A stretch of 64,000 nucleotides of DNA from Polyangiaceae bacterium (lineage in GTDB: Bacteria > Myxococcota_A > Polyangia > Polyangiales > Polyangiaceae), in contig JALHPN010000008.1 of assembly GCA_022842465.1 (NCBI GenBank), forward strand, positions 1 to 64,000. Reading direction: 5' to 3'. The first letter of the stretch is position 1. Each line of letters starts with the position of its first letter. A program made the position numbers and the translations under genes. The notes beneath the pieces were generated by a model. The model was not told where the DNA came from. It worked only from the letters and a program-made list of their open reading frames with translations, and did not search any database. This document shows, piece after piece, positions 51,506 to 59,741 of the stretch.

Positions 51506-51521
51506 CCGAGAGCCCTCTCGG
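51506..51521. promoter_or_regulatory. Palindrome upstream of hsdR, candidate operator
   Basis: A perfect 7-bp inverted repeat (CCGAGAG CC CTCTCGG) next to an AT-rich run 'ttttcacaatgtgg', 73 bp before the hsdR start in the only untranslated gap of the defence locus. It could bind a regulator such as the Xre protein at 54045, or be a small terminator for the recombinase gene upstream. Confidence 0.35.
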
Positions 51522-51600
51522 TTTTCACAATGTGGTGTGTCTGCGAATCGCGGATGCCGTGCCGGGAAACGTCGCTCGGAAACGGACTTTCGCGTCTCGG

Positions 51601-52359
51601 TCAACTTGAAGAGGCGGGGGTGCCCTCGGTGCTCGCGCGCCACGGGCTGTCGCAGCTCTGCCGACGGAGCACTCGGTGGACCGTAACCGGGCGCCACTCC
51701 CCGCCTCGCTTGGTGGGCCGGCCCTCGTTCGTGAGCGCAGAGGCGATCGCGCGCAGCGAGAGGCCATGCCCTCGCAGCTCGATGATCCGGTTAACGGTCG
51801 CGAGCTCGTCATCGAGCTTGTACACGAGGAGGCGCCCGTCGGCGTCGCGCTCGTCCGCGCGCGTCCACCCAAGCGCGGGGCGGCCGAGCCGAACCCCCTC
51901 GCGGCGGAGATGCGCGAGCGCCTCGCGTGTCCGCTCGGAGGTCGCCTCGCGTTCCCACTGTGCGACGGACGTCAGAACGTTCAAGACGAGGCGTCCTGCT
52001 GCCGTGCGGGTGTCGATGGCGTCGCCAACGGAGAGCAGGGAGAAGCGCGCGCCGAAGTACTCGTCGACGAGCGTGCCCAGATCGCGAACCGAGCGAGTGA
52101 GCCGATCGAGCTTCACCACGAGCAGCCCGCTCGCGCGTCCGTCCGCGAGGGCCTTGAGGGCGACTTGAAGGCCGGGACGCGCGAGCGTCTTCGCCGAGTA
52201 GCCGGCGTCTTCGATGACGTCGACGAGCTCGAGGTCGAGCGCGAGGGCGTACGCCGCGAGCTTCTGCCGTTGGGCCTCGAGCGACACGCCGCCGTCGGCC
52301 TGACCCTCCGTGGAAACCCGAACGTACCCGATCACCTTTTCCCGTTGTCCGTGCGCCAT
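51601..52359 (-). CDS. Serine recombinase (resolvase-like)
   Basis: A 252-residue protein. Catalytic N-terminal domain 'GYVRVSTEGQADGGVSLEAQRQKLAAYA' with Ser16 in 'YVRVST', 'LLVVKLDRLTRSVRDLGTLVD' and 'LNVLTSVAQWEREATSERTREAL'. The C-terminal part contains the short recombinase helix-turn-helix ('GLSLRAIASALTNEGRPTKRGGEWRPVTVHRVLRR'). No large-serine-recombinase extension. Likely an invertase/resolvase or cassette integrator. It stands 167 bp upstream of hsdR and may have brought the defence operon into the element. Confidence 0.93.
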   Translation of the reverse strand: MAHGQREKVIGYVRVSTEGQADGGVSLEAQRQKLAAYALALDLELVDVIEDAGYSAKTLARPGLQVALKALADGRASGLLVVKLDRLTRSVRDLGTLVDEYFGARFSLLSVGDAIDTRTAAGRLVLNVLTSVAQWEREATSERTREALAHLRREGVRLGRPALGWTRADERDADGRLLVYKLDDELATVNRIIELRGHGLSLRAIASALTNEGRPTKRGGEWRPVTVHRVLRRQSCDSPWRASTEGTPASSS

Positions 52360-52430
52360 GAGTTCCGACGTTCACCATCGATCGGACCCGAGACGACCGT
52401 TTCGTGAACGCGGGACCGGGAGGTGCAGGG

Positions 52431-53537
52431 ATGATGCAGGGAATGGACCAGGGGGATCGAACGGCGGCGCGCGTCAAAGGGTGCTTCCTCGGCGGCGCCG
52501 TCGGGGACGCGCTCGGCGCCCCGGTGGAGTTCATGGCGCTGACCGACATCCGGCGACGGTTCGGGCCGGCCGGGATCCAGGACTACGTGGAGGCGTACGG
52601 CCGCGTGGGGGCGATCACGGATGACACGCAGATGACGCTCTTCACCGCCGAGGGACTCGTGCGTGCGTACGTGCGCCAAGCGCTCAAGGGCATCTGCGCG
52701 CCGGAAGCCGTCGTGCAGCATGCGTATCTGCGATGGCTGCTCACGCAGGGCGTGAAGCCGCAGGCGGAGATCGCCACCAGCGGCGTGACCACGTGGCCGG
52801 ACGGCTGGCTCGTGCGGGAGCGCCAGCTCTGGGCACGCAGAGCGCCGGGGAACACTTGCCTCGCCGCGCTCGGCGAAACGATCACGCTCAGGGAGCGCGC
52901 GAAGAATGACAGCAAAGGGTGCGGGACAGTCATGCGTGTCGCCCCGGTCGGTCTCGTCTGCCGGCCGTACGGCGACGGCGGCCGGTCCCCCGCCTACGAG
53001 CTCGGGGCGGCCGTGTCGGCGCTGACTCACGGGCACCAAGCTGCCATCACTGCGGGCGGGGCGTTCGCCCTGCTCATCTCCTTCCTCATGGAGGGCCTCG
53101 CGCTCGATCGGGCACTGCGGGCAATGGCCAGCGTCGTTCGCCCGATGCCCGGCTCCGGCATCCTCACGCGCGCGATCGACATGGCCTTGAGGCTCGTGGT
53201 CAAGGGCCGCGAGGCATCGGCCGAGGAGGTCGAGAGCCTCGGCGGAGGCTGGGTCGCCGAGGAAGCACTCGCCATCGCCCTCTACTGCGCTCTCCGGGCC
53301 GAGAGCTTCGAGCATGGCGTCCGCCTCGCGGTGAATCACTCGGGCGACTCCGATTCGACGGGGAGCCTGACGGGGCAACTCCTGGGAGCGGCATGGGGCG
53401 CCGAGGTCGTCCCGGAGCGCTGGCTCGCCGACCTCGAGCTACGAGACCTGATCGAACGCATCGCCGACGACCTCGTTGCGGTACGAAACGAGACGCTCGA
53501 TCCCGATGCGGCGTGGTCTCGGTACCCGGGGTGGTGA
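52431..53537 (+). CDS. ADP-ribosylglycohydrolase family protein
   Basis: A 368-residue protein from ATG 52431 (GGGAGG, 7 nt spacing; the GTG at 52404 lacks one). Metal-binding motifs: 'GAVGDALGAPVEF' (about 23-35), 'ITDDTQMTLFTAEGL' (TDDT, about 62-76), 'GCGTVMRVAPVGLV', and C-terminal 'NHSGDSDSTGSLTGQLLGA' (DSDST). Removes ADP-ribose from proteins or nucleic acids, using two Mg2+. Inside a defence island it may reverse a host or phage ADP-ribosylation or guard against self-toxicity; no ADP-ribosyltransferase is visible nearby. Confidence 0.94.
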   Translation: MMQGMDQGDRTAARVKGCFLGGAVGDALGAPVEFMALTDIRRRFGPAGIQDYVEAYGRVGAITDDTQMTLFTAEGLVRAYVRQALKGICAPEAVVQHAYLRWLLTQGVKPQAEIATSGVTTWPDGWLVRERQLWARRAPGNTCLAALGETITLRERAKNDSKGCGTVMRVAPVGLVCRPYGDGGRSPAYELGAAVSALTHGHQAAITAGGAFALLISFLMEGLALDRALRAMASVVRPMPGSGILTRAIDMALRLVVKGREASAEEVESLGGGWVAEEALAIALYCALRAESFEHGVRLAVNHSGDSDSTGSLTGQLLGAAWGAEVVPERWLADLELRDLIERIADDLVAVRNETLDPDAAWSRYPGW

Positions 53538-53728
53538 TCGTCGGAGGCATGCCCCAAGCCCGTTCGGACAAGCTCCTCGCCCAAGCTCTGCGCCTCGCCC
53601 GCAAAGGGCTCGAAGAGCGCGCGAACGCCGAAGACCTCGAGGAGCTGGCGCTCGTCGTCCTCGAGCTCGACGAGGCGATCGTCGTCGACGGCGGACGCGG
53701 GCCGAAGCGATGGTGCCGGCCCCTGTGA
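53534..53728 (+). CDS. Small helical protein coupled to ADP-ribosylglycohydrolase
   Basis: Not listed separately in the track. GTG 53534 overlaps the glycohydrolase stop (GTGA) and gives 64 residues: an amphipathic Lys/Arg/Leu helix 'SDKLLAQALRLARKGLEERANAEDLEELALVVLELDEAI'. An alternative ATG lies at 53549. No family recognised; the composition and coupling argue for a real gene. Confidence 0.55.
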   Translation: MIVGGMPQARSDKLLAQALRLARKGLEERANAEDLEELALVVLELDEAIVVDGGRGPKRWCRPL

Positions 53729-53796
53729 GGGCGCGGTTTAGAGCGCTCCTCGTCGCGTTTAGACAGCGCCGCACTCCGTATAGACCGCACGAACGT

Positions 53797-54045
53797 TCAC
53801 CGCGAGGCCCCAACGCGCTTCTTGAAGTACCGCGGCGCCAGGAGCTGCCACGGCTCGACCTCGAGCGCCGCTGCCACCTTCGCGAGCCAGTCCGTCGTGG
53901 CGCTCGACGTCCCTGCAAGCACGTTGAACATCTGCGCGCGGGAGACGGTCGCGAAGTCGGCCAGAGCGTTGATCGTCACCCGCTTTCGCTTCGCGGCGGC
54001 GCGGATGTTCTCCGCGACCACGGCTCGCAAAGCATCGGCGTCCAC
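53797..54045 (-). CDS. Xre-family HTH regulator
   Basis: An 82-residue protein that is nearly only a helix-turn-helix: 'LRAVVAENIRAAAKRKRVTINALADFATVSRAQMFNVLAGTSSATTDWLAKVAAALEVEPWQLL'. The recognition helix lies in 'SRAQMFNVLAG'. It is divergent from the lipoprotein gene across 87 bp containing the AT-rich 'caatatact' (TATACT-like -10), so it probably controls that pair and itself, and perhaps other island genes. Confidence 0.9.
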   Translation of the reverse strand: MDADALRAVVAENIRAAAKRKRVTINALADFATVSRAQMFNVLAGTSSATTDWLAKVAAALEVEPWQLLAPRYFKKRVGASR

Positions 54046-54132
54046 GTCCCGGACGCTAGGTAGAGTCCGGGATGGTGGACTCCAATATACTGGACTATCT
54101 TCGCCAATTCACTCGAACGAGAGGGGTGCTCG

Positions 54133-54507
54133 ATGCTCAAGACGTCGCTCGTATGCGCGGTTCTCCTTGGTCTGCCTGCTGTCGCCGCGTGCCGCCCGAA
54201 GACGGATCCGAGTGCTGGTGCCACGCCCGACGCGGAGGCGGCGCCGAGCGCCGTCGCGCCAGCCCGTCCGGCGTTGCCGCCGGAGCCCGCGCCTCCGGTC
54301 GCCGATAAGGCCGGCGAAGTCCCCGACCTCGAGGCGAAGGTCGCCGCGGACAAGGCTTACGCCGCGGTCTGGATGGGCCCGCGCGCCGACCTCAACGCGT
54401 TCCTCTCGTATGTGAGCGAGCTTCTCGCCACCGGCGGCGCTCCGACGCCGCTGGCGAGCGCGGTCAAGGCCAAGAAGCTCCAGGACCCGGCCATAAGCTC
54501 TTCATGA
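54133..54507 (+). CDS. Lipoprotein N-terminal part, likely frameshifted partner of 54504
   Basis: A 124-residue ORF: signal 'MLKTSLVCAVLLGLPAVAACRP' (lipobox 'VAAC'), Ala/Pro linker, then the beginning of a globular domain ending abruptly at 'KKLQDPAISSS'. The other frame reads '...PGHKLF' directly into MIFARVGKFPDD, so this and the next ORF look like one gene broken by a one-base frameshift near 54480, unless both are made by ATGA coupling. Cargo of the island; role unknown. Confidence 0.7.
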   Translation: MLKTSLVCAVLLGLPAVAACRPKTDPSAGATPDAEAAPSAVAPARPALPPEPAPPVADKAGEVPDLEAKVAADKAYAAVWMGPRADLNAFLSYVSELLATGGAPTPLASAVKAKKLQDPAISSS

Positions 54508-55220
54508 TCTTCGCACGCGTCGGGAAGTTCCCCGATGACTTCGCGAAGAAGCTTGCCGCGCACCTCGACACGACGAAGGGTGAGCCGCACGCGGGAACGT
54601 GGTCCGCCTTCACGAAGGGCGGTCCCATGCATGACTACGCGGCGCTTGCGGCGTGGTCGCGTCCCGAGGACGCGAGGCTTCTCCGCGAGCACATCGCATC
54701 GCGGCAAAGCGGCGCTGGGCCGTTCGGGTGGGAGGGGTGGCAGGGGACCGGGGAAGCGCCCCGTCCCTGGCTCGTCGAGGAGAAGGCTGCGCTCGATCGG
54801 GTCGCCATCGTCGACAAGCTCACGGCCGAGGAGGAGCAGCGCCGTAACTCGTTGCAGGCCGTCGCCAAGAAGGAGGCCGCGGCGAAGGCGGAGCTGGCCT
54901 CGGCGGTGTCGGTCACGGCGAAGGAGCTCTTCGCCGCGTACGAGGCGAACGAGGTGAGCGCCGACCAACTGTACAAGTCGAAGAAGCTCCTCGTGAGCGG
55001 CACGGTGTCGTCGATCGACAAGGGGGGCATCACCGGCGAGGCGATCCTGTTGAAGCTGGCGACGCCGAATGAGTTCATGCCCGTGACTGCATCCATGGAG
55101 GACGAGGAGAAGGCAAAGGCGGGCAAGCTCGCGAAGGGCGAGCAGGTTCGGCTCTTCTGCACGGGTGGCGCCATGAAGGTGATCGGGTTCATCCAGCTCT
55201 CGGACTGCACCCTGCGATAG
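54504..55220 (+). CDS. OB-fold (tRNA_anti-like) protein, continuation of lipoprotein
   Basis: A 238-residue ORF starting at ATG 54504, overlapping the previous stop by ATGA. No signal peptide of its own. Residues 1-100 continue the domain begun upstream ('FARVGKFPDDFAKKLAAHLDTTKGEPHAGTW'); a coiled region follows. Then a tRNA_anti-like OB fold: 'AKELFAAYEANEVSADQLYKSKKLLVSGTVSSIDKG' to 'GEQVRLFCTGGAMKVIGFIQLSDCTLR'. These OB domains occur in secreted lipoproteins, which supports a single original gene. Confidence 0.75.
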   Translation: MIFARVGKFPDDFAKKLAAHLDTTKGEPHAGTWSAFTKGGPMHDYAALAAWSRPEDARLLREHIASRQSGAGPFGWEGWQGTGEAPRPWLVEEKAALDRVAIVDKLTAEEEQRRNSLQAVAKKEAAAKAELASAVSVTAKELFAAYEANEVSADQLYKSKKLLVSGTVSSIDKGGITGEAILLKLATPNEFMPVTASMEDEEKAKAGKLAKGEQVRLFCTGGAMKVIGFIQLSDCTLR

Positions 55221-55815
55221 GGGTCTGCCGGCGACCGCGGGAGCGGGTCCGCGAGATCGAGCACCACGTGTCGGCGGATGCACGACCTCTGCGGCGGCGC
55301 GCTACCGTCGGTCGCGGCGCCCCGGTCGGGCTCGGTCGCGTGCGCGTGCGCCGGGCGCGCACGCGCAGAGGCGCTTCCTGTTCGCATACGCGACGTTTCC
55401 TGCTCATACGCGCTCGCGTCGGAGGCCAAGCTCGCGGGACTGCTCCATCTTGTCGGTGATCGATACGGCCGTTCGTGGCGCCCTCGAACGCGGAACGTGA
55501 CCAATACGCGCCCGAACCTGCATTCGGTTCTCGTATCGCCAGCGTAAGAGGCGCGCTTCGAGGGTTCGGACCGTGCGAACGTGCCTCCGATGCGTTCGTT
55601 TGCGTCCAGATGTGGACACGTCGCGTGCGACTCCGATGCCGGAGCGGCGCCCCCCGGAACCCCTGCCGGTCAGGACGGCGGCTTTGCGGGCATCACGGCT
55701 CGTGTCTGGGCATCGGCGAGACGGGGCCGCAAGCCAGATGGTCCTGGTCCGCATCGTCACGACCGTCATCGTCGTCATCGGCGGCAATGACGATGATGAC
55801 GGTCATGACGGTTGC
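55221..55815. other. Intergenic stretch without recognised gene
   Basis: 595 bp between the OB-fold gene and the convergent primase gene. The 127-residue minus-strand ORF here (55404-55787) is Arg/Thr-rich and low complexity without recognisable fold. The only clear element is the inverted repeat at 55761. Confidence 0.6.
55761..55804 (-). terminator. 18-bp inverted repeat after primase gene
   Basis: Arms 55761-55778 and 55787-55804 (gaccgtcatcgtcgtcat and its complement with one mismatch) with an 8-nt loop, 11 bp beyond the primase stop. No U-run. It is either a factor-independent terminator or a replication-related site of the element. Confidence 0.45.
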
Positions 55816-58074
55816 CTAGAGCTTGCGTACGAGCTCGATGCGGCGTTGCGTGGCCACGCGGGTCGTCTTGACGCCGACACCGACCTCACGAAGCGTCGGG
55901 GCCAGCCGCCGGAGACGGTTCGCGAGGCTGGGGGGTGCGCTCGGAAGCTCACGACGCCCCTCTGCATCGGCGCGGTCGCGGAGTTCGGTCAACAGCTCCG
56001 TTGCCGAGCCCGACCAGTGACCGCCGGTCGTCTGGAGGAAGTCGATGATTGCGTTTCCGAGTCCGTCCACCTCAAGCGCGAGAGCCGTCGCTTCGGCCTT
56101 GGAGCGCTCGAGGGCGCGGTGCAGATCCTTCTCCGAATAGCCGAGGGCCGGGAGCCCAGCAGCGGCCCAGCGAACGAAGTCTGCCATGCGCGGCGTGCTC
56201 GTCAGCTTGACCGTCGCTTCGTCGCGAAGCGCCATCGCCGCCCCATCGAGCAATGCGCCGAGGATGTCGGGGAGCGAGCGCTTCAGCTTGTCGAACATGT
56301 GCGCTTCGGCCTGCCGCTGGCTCGGAGGGATCTCTGCGAGGGGAACGAGCAGCGCGCGGTCGGCGAGGTCCGGTCGCGTAAGAAGGTCGTCGATCCCGTT
56401 CAGGATCATGGGACGGCTTGCGTAGAAGATCGTCTCGTCGGCGTCAGAGTACAGCTTCCGCGTGGCGAACGCGCTGCCGGTCGCGAGCCGGCAGAGGGCA
56501 TCGCTCAGCCAGTCCGAGAGGCCGGAGAGGTTGTCGTAGGCGAGCAACCATCCATTCCGTGCAGCGATGACCAGGTCCTGCTCGCTACGTGGAGGCGCTC
56601 GGACGGGAGCGGCATTCGGGTCGATGAGCGCGCGAAGGATGCGCGCGGTCGTCGACTTCGCGGAGCCGTGCCGGCCCTGGAGAACGAGCACGGGGAAAGG
56701 GCCGCTCGGCCGGAGAGCGGCGAGGAGCCATGCCAGGATGAGCATATAGTTCGCGCTGGCGCCGCGGTTGAGGAACGACAGTATCTCGTAGACGTCTCCC
56801 CCTGGAGTCGGCGTCGGAAGCTCAAGGATGCCGTCCGGCCGAAGGAAGTTCACCGGGCAGGAGGTGACGATGCGCCACCCGGCCGTGTCGACTTCGACGG
56901 CTTCGTGGCGTTCGTTCGCGAGATCGAGGTAGATGCGACCGGAGTGAGCGGCCACTCGAACGGCGACTTCCTCGTGGGGGGAGTCGTGGAGAGCGATCCC
57001 CTTCAGAGTCGCGAGCGCCTCGTTCTTCGCGGTGCTCGCTGCGCTCCTCCCATACACCTTGAAGTGGAGGCTGCCGAGGAAGAGGTCGAAGGCACCCGAC
57101 CGCAGCTGCATGACCGAACCATTGCTCGCGCGTGCGTACGGCGTGCGCACCGAGTCGTGGAAGAAGGTGCAGTGTTCGCGCGCGAGCGCGACCAGCAGGT
57201 CGGCCTGCTTCTTCGGCGCGCCTTCCGCCGACGCGGCAACGTCCCCGCCGATCCTGAGCCAGTCCTTCGCCTGACGAACAACCGCTTCGCCGAGCAGCTT
57301 CTCGAGCGTGGGCCACCCCGTGACCTCGTCGCCCTCGGCGAGTTTCTTCGCGGTGTCCGACACGGACTTCACTCGCTCCGACGCTTCTTCATCGCGTGCA
57401 GCCGCGGCTACGGCGCGGATGAACGCCTCCGTCCCAGCTGCGGACCAACCCGCGCGGAGGAGGCCGCCCGCTACGGCGAGGCTCGCGTCGTGGCGCGTCC
57501 CCTTCGGCCAGTGACGCGCGAGTAGCGCAGCGGCGGCGACGCGGCCGAACATCTCGATGAGCATCGCCGGCTCGACGGTGGCGGGGTCCGGGGTCGTCGT
57601 CGCCGACCACCTGATCGACTCGCCGGAGGGGTGCGTCGAGCCCGGAAAAACCGTCTGATGCCCCTCGCCTCGGAACTCGACGAGCATCTGGCCGTCGCTC
57701 CGGTCGACGTACTTCGTCGTCGGGCAGCCGTCGGCGTAGAACAGGTAGTGGGAATCGGGGCGGCTCGTGCGGCCGAACCTGCACGTCGTCGGCAACAGGA
57801 CGTTGGCGGCGATCACCGCCTCGTCGCAGTCCATGTCGCCGTCGATGAGCCCGCCGCTCGCACCGCCCAGGAGGACGCCGATGTTGCCCGGGCCCTCACC
57901 GAAGTGCACCTCGACGGTGTTCTCGTCGATCCGCGTGTTCTGCCAATCCTTGAAACCGGGGTTCTTCTTCCGATGCGGAATCGGGATCGGGCTCCACCCG
58001 CGCCCGACGTACCCGAGCGCAACCTCCACCGGCTGCGGCCGCGCGCGGCTCTTCGTGCTCTGCTTGCTCTTCAT
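55816..58074 (-). CDS. Primase-polymerase/helicase fusion
   Basis: A 752-residue protein from ATG 58074 (GAGAGG, 4 nt spacing; the track's longer start has none). N-terminal prim-pol domain (about 10-190): 'WSPIPIPHRKKNPGFKDWQ', 'GVLLGGASGGLIDGDMDCDEAV' (catalytic acidic pair DxD) and 'DSHYLFYADG'. Middle helical linker, then an AAA+/SF3-like helicase with Walker A 'LQGRHGSAKST' at about 465-475 and 'DETIFYASRPMILNGIDDL'. This is the replication module of many integrative plasmids and phage satellites. Confidence 0.9.
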   Translation of the reverse strand: MKSKQSTKSRARPQPVEVALGYVGRGWSPIPIPHRKKNPGFKDWQNTRIDENTVEVHFGEGPGNIGVLLGGASGGLIDGDMDCDEAVIAANVLLPTTCRFGRTSRPDSHYLFYADGCPTTKYVDRSDGQMLVEFRGEGHQTVFPGSTHPSGESIRWSATTTPDPATVEPAMLIEMFGRVAAAALLARHWPKGTRHDASLAVAGGLLRAGWSAAGTEAFIRAVAAAARDEEASERVKSVSDTAKKLAEGDEVTGWPTLEKLLGEAVVRQAKDWLRIGGDVAASAEGAPKKQADLLVALAREHCTFFHDSVRTPYARASNGSVMQLRSGAFDLFLGSLHFKVYGRSAASTAKNEALATLKGIALHDSPHEEVAVRVAAHSGRIYLDLANERHEAVEVDTAGWRIVTSCPVNFLRPDGILELPTPTPGGDVYEILSFLNRGASANYMLILAWLLAALRPSGPFPVLVLQGRHGSAKSTTARILRALIDPNAAPVRAPPRSEQDLVIAARNGWLLAYDNLSGLSDWLSDALCRLATGSAFATRKLYSDADETIFYASRPMILNGIDDLLTRPDLADRALLVPLAEIPPSQRQAEAHMFDKLKRSLPDILGALLDGAAMALRDEATVKLTSTPRMADFVRWAAAGLPALGYSEKDLHRALERSKAEATALALEVDGLGNAIIDFLQTTGGHWSGSATELLTELRDRADAEGRRELPSAPPSLANRLRRLAPTLREVGVGVKTTRVATQRRIELVRKL

Positions 58075-58180
58075 GTGACCTCTCGGCGACCGCGCTTCTG
58101 AACGCGCGTGACGTGGATCACGTATGCCGCGGCCGCCGTACGCGACCACGGCACGCGCTTCGTGCTGTAGAGATCGCTGT

Positions 58181-58936
58181 ATGGCGAGCTCACGAACGAG
58201 AGCGGACGCGGGCGCTCCCGAAGCCAGCTCAGGCGCGCAGTCGCCCCGCCGGCGTCGGCTGCTCACTCGTCACTTCAGGCACGACCTCCACGCGCCCGAC
58301 GAATCCAAGCTCACCGACGTCCAGTGGTTGGTCGCCGATCTCATGACGAACCTCGAGCGAGCCTTCTTCGACGAGAACCTCTCCACGCCACGGCGGCAGG
58401 CAATCGCGCGTATGCAGGTCGAATGGCAAAAGGCGGAACTTGGGGACCAGGACCTGCGCGTTTTGCGCGCGGTCCAGGCGGTAGAGCAGGCGATGGCGGA
58501 GCTGCGTGAGGCCCGGACACGTGCGGTGAGCGGATTGAAGCAGAAGAAGCCGACGAGGAGGTTGCAGCACGGACGCTGGGAGTTGTCTGAAGAGGAGCGA
58601 GGCGTCGTGTCCGCCGCCCGCAACGCCGCTCCCTCTGCTCTGCAGGGGGTTGGGCGTGACGCCGAGTTTCTCGTTCAGATGGTCACGGGAGCGTTCGGCG
58701 GCGAGGTCTTCGGCAGCGCGCTCGACCTGCGCGAACGTGTGCTCGGCCCACCAACGCGAATGGAGAATGTCGAAAAGATCGTGGACGCGATGAATCGCTT
58801 CGGAGTCGCTCGTCGAAAGCGCGGGCTTCGCGCATCCGGCGTGCTCGCCGTGATCCTCGAGCTCGGGGGCGTGCCGACGCAAGGCTTGGTGAAGCGAATC
58901 GACTCAGCCTGCACACGCGCGCGAAAGGCTCGATAG
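58181..58936 (+). CDS. Hypothetical helical protein of the element
   Basis: A 251-residue (or longer, from 58124) soluble protein. Several charged helices: 'DVQWLVADLMTNLERAFFDENLSTPRRQAIARMQVEWQ', 'LRAVQAVEQAMAELREARTRAVSGLKQKK'. Its C-terminus 'MNRFGVARRKRGLRASGVLAVILELGG' could be DNA-binding. Divergent from the primase gene, as a replication-control protein might be. No family recognised; the start is uncertain. Confidence 0.65.
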   Translation: MASSRTRADAGAPEASSGAQSPRRRRLLTRHFRHDLHAPDESKLTDVQWLVADLMTNLERAFFDENLSTPRRQAIARMQVEWQKAELGDQDLRVLRAVQAVEQAMAELREARTRAVSGLKQKKPTRRLQHGRWELSEEERGVVSAARNAAPSALQGVGRDAEFLVQMVTGAFGGEVFGSALDLRERVLGPPTRMENVEKIVDAMNRFGVARRKRGLRASGVLAVILELGGVPTQGLVKRIDSACTRARKAR

Positions 58937-58993
58937 TTTTCGGCACGAGCGGCGTGCCGTGATCCAGCGATCGCGACACGCCAATGTCGGCGC

Positions 58994-59188
58994 ATGACCC
59001 CGCGCCGAAAGCTCTCCAGCTTTGAGCTCCGTTGCATCGCAGCCGACGCTTCCTGCGATCTCGCATGCATCCAGGCCTACCTTCTCGACCCGGCGAGCGT
59101 CGCACGGCCGGTGGCCGCCCGCATCGACCGGGCCATGCACCGTCTCATCGCAGCCTGGGGCGCGATCGGCGAGCCCGTCGATGGATGA
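58994..59188 (+). CDS. Small protein upstream of excisionase-like gene
   Basis: A 64-residue protein (MTPRRKLSSFELRCIAADASCDLACIQAYLLDPASVARPVAARIDRAMHRL...), with three cysteines in 'CIAADASCDLAC' and a helical C-terminus. It overlaps the next start by 8 bp (one continuous unit with xis and int). No family recognised. Confidence 0.55.
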   Translation: MTPRRKLSSFELRCIAADASCDLACIQAYLLDPASVARPVAARIDRAMHRLIAAWGAIGEPVDG

Positions 59189-59741
59189 GCGTGAGCGGGG
59201 CGGTCCAGCGCGCCCTCTCCTGACAACCAGGGAAGCCGCCGCCTACTGCGGCTTCCGTAACTCGAGCGCGCTCCGCAAGGCCCACCTCGAGGGCCGCGTT
59301 TTCCCGGTGGGGAAGCGCGGCGGCCGAGGCACCTGGATATGGGCGATCGAGGATCTGAACCGCTTCCTCCGCGGCGAGCTTCCTGGGACGATCTCCTCGG
59401 AACGCTCAGGCGCGCCTCGAACACGAGGTGACGAAGATGAGCACGAAGAAGGACTGGAAGTTGCTGCGAGGAACCTGGATCTCGAGCCGGCCCGTGCTGC
59501 CCGGGGTCTGGCAGAGGAAGGAGGGAGGGCACGTCGTCCGGGGCAGAGCCACGGACCCGGCGACGCGGCGGCTCCGCGAGATCTACAAGGTGCTGCCGAA
59601 GGCCGACGCGGCGACGGCGCTGAAGTGGTTGAGCGAGGAGCAGGCGCGCGTCCGGGACGGCGCCGCCTCTCCGAAGAGTCCGAGCGTGCGCTTCAGCGAA
59701 TTCGCGGCGTCGCTGTTCGAGCACAAGGTGAAGGTGGGTGA
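59181..59741 (+). CDS. xis: Excisionase-like HTH protein (long 3' overlap with integrase)
   Basis: A 186-residue ORF from ATG 59181. Only the first 70 residues look like a protein: 'LLTTREAAAYCGFRNSSALRKAHLEGRVFPVGKRGGRGTWIWAIEDLNRFLRGELP' is a MerR/excisionase-type winged HTH (DUF-like HTH_17), needed to bend DNA for excision. The rest runs for about 300 bp inside the integrase gene in another frame and is Arg/Gly/Glu-rich, probably an accidental extension. The functional domain may be the first 75 residues. Confidence 0.7.
   Translation: MDERERGGPARPLLTTREAAAYCGFRNSSALRKAHLEGRVFPVGKRGGRGTWIWAIEDLNRFLRGELPGTISSERSGAPRTRGDEDEHEEGLEVAARNLDLEPARAARGLAEEGGRARRPGQSHGPGDAAAPRDLQGAAEGRRGDGAEVVERGAGARPGRRRLSEESERALQRIRGVAVRAQGEGG

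Noticed and set aside
55404-55787. 127-residue minus ORF in the gap before the primase gene
   Set aside because: Low-complexity Arg/Thr composition, no ribosome-binding site, and part of it is the inverted repeat.
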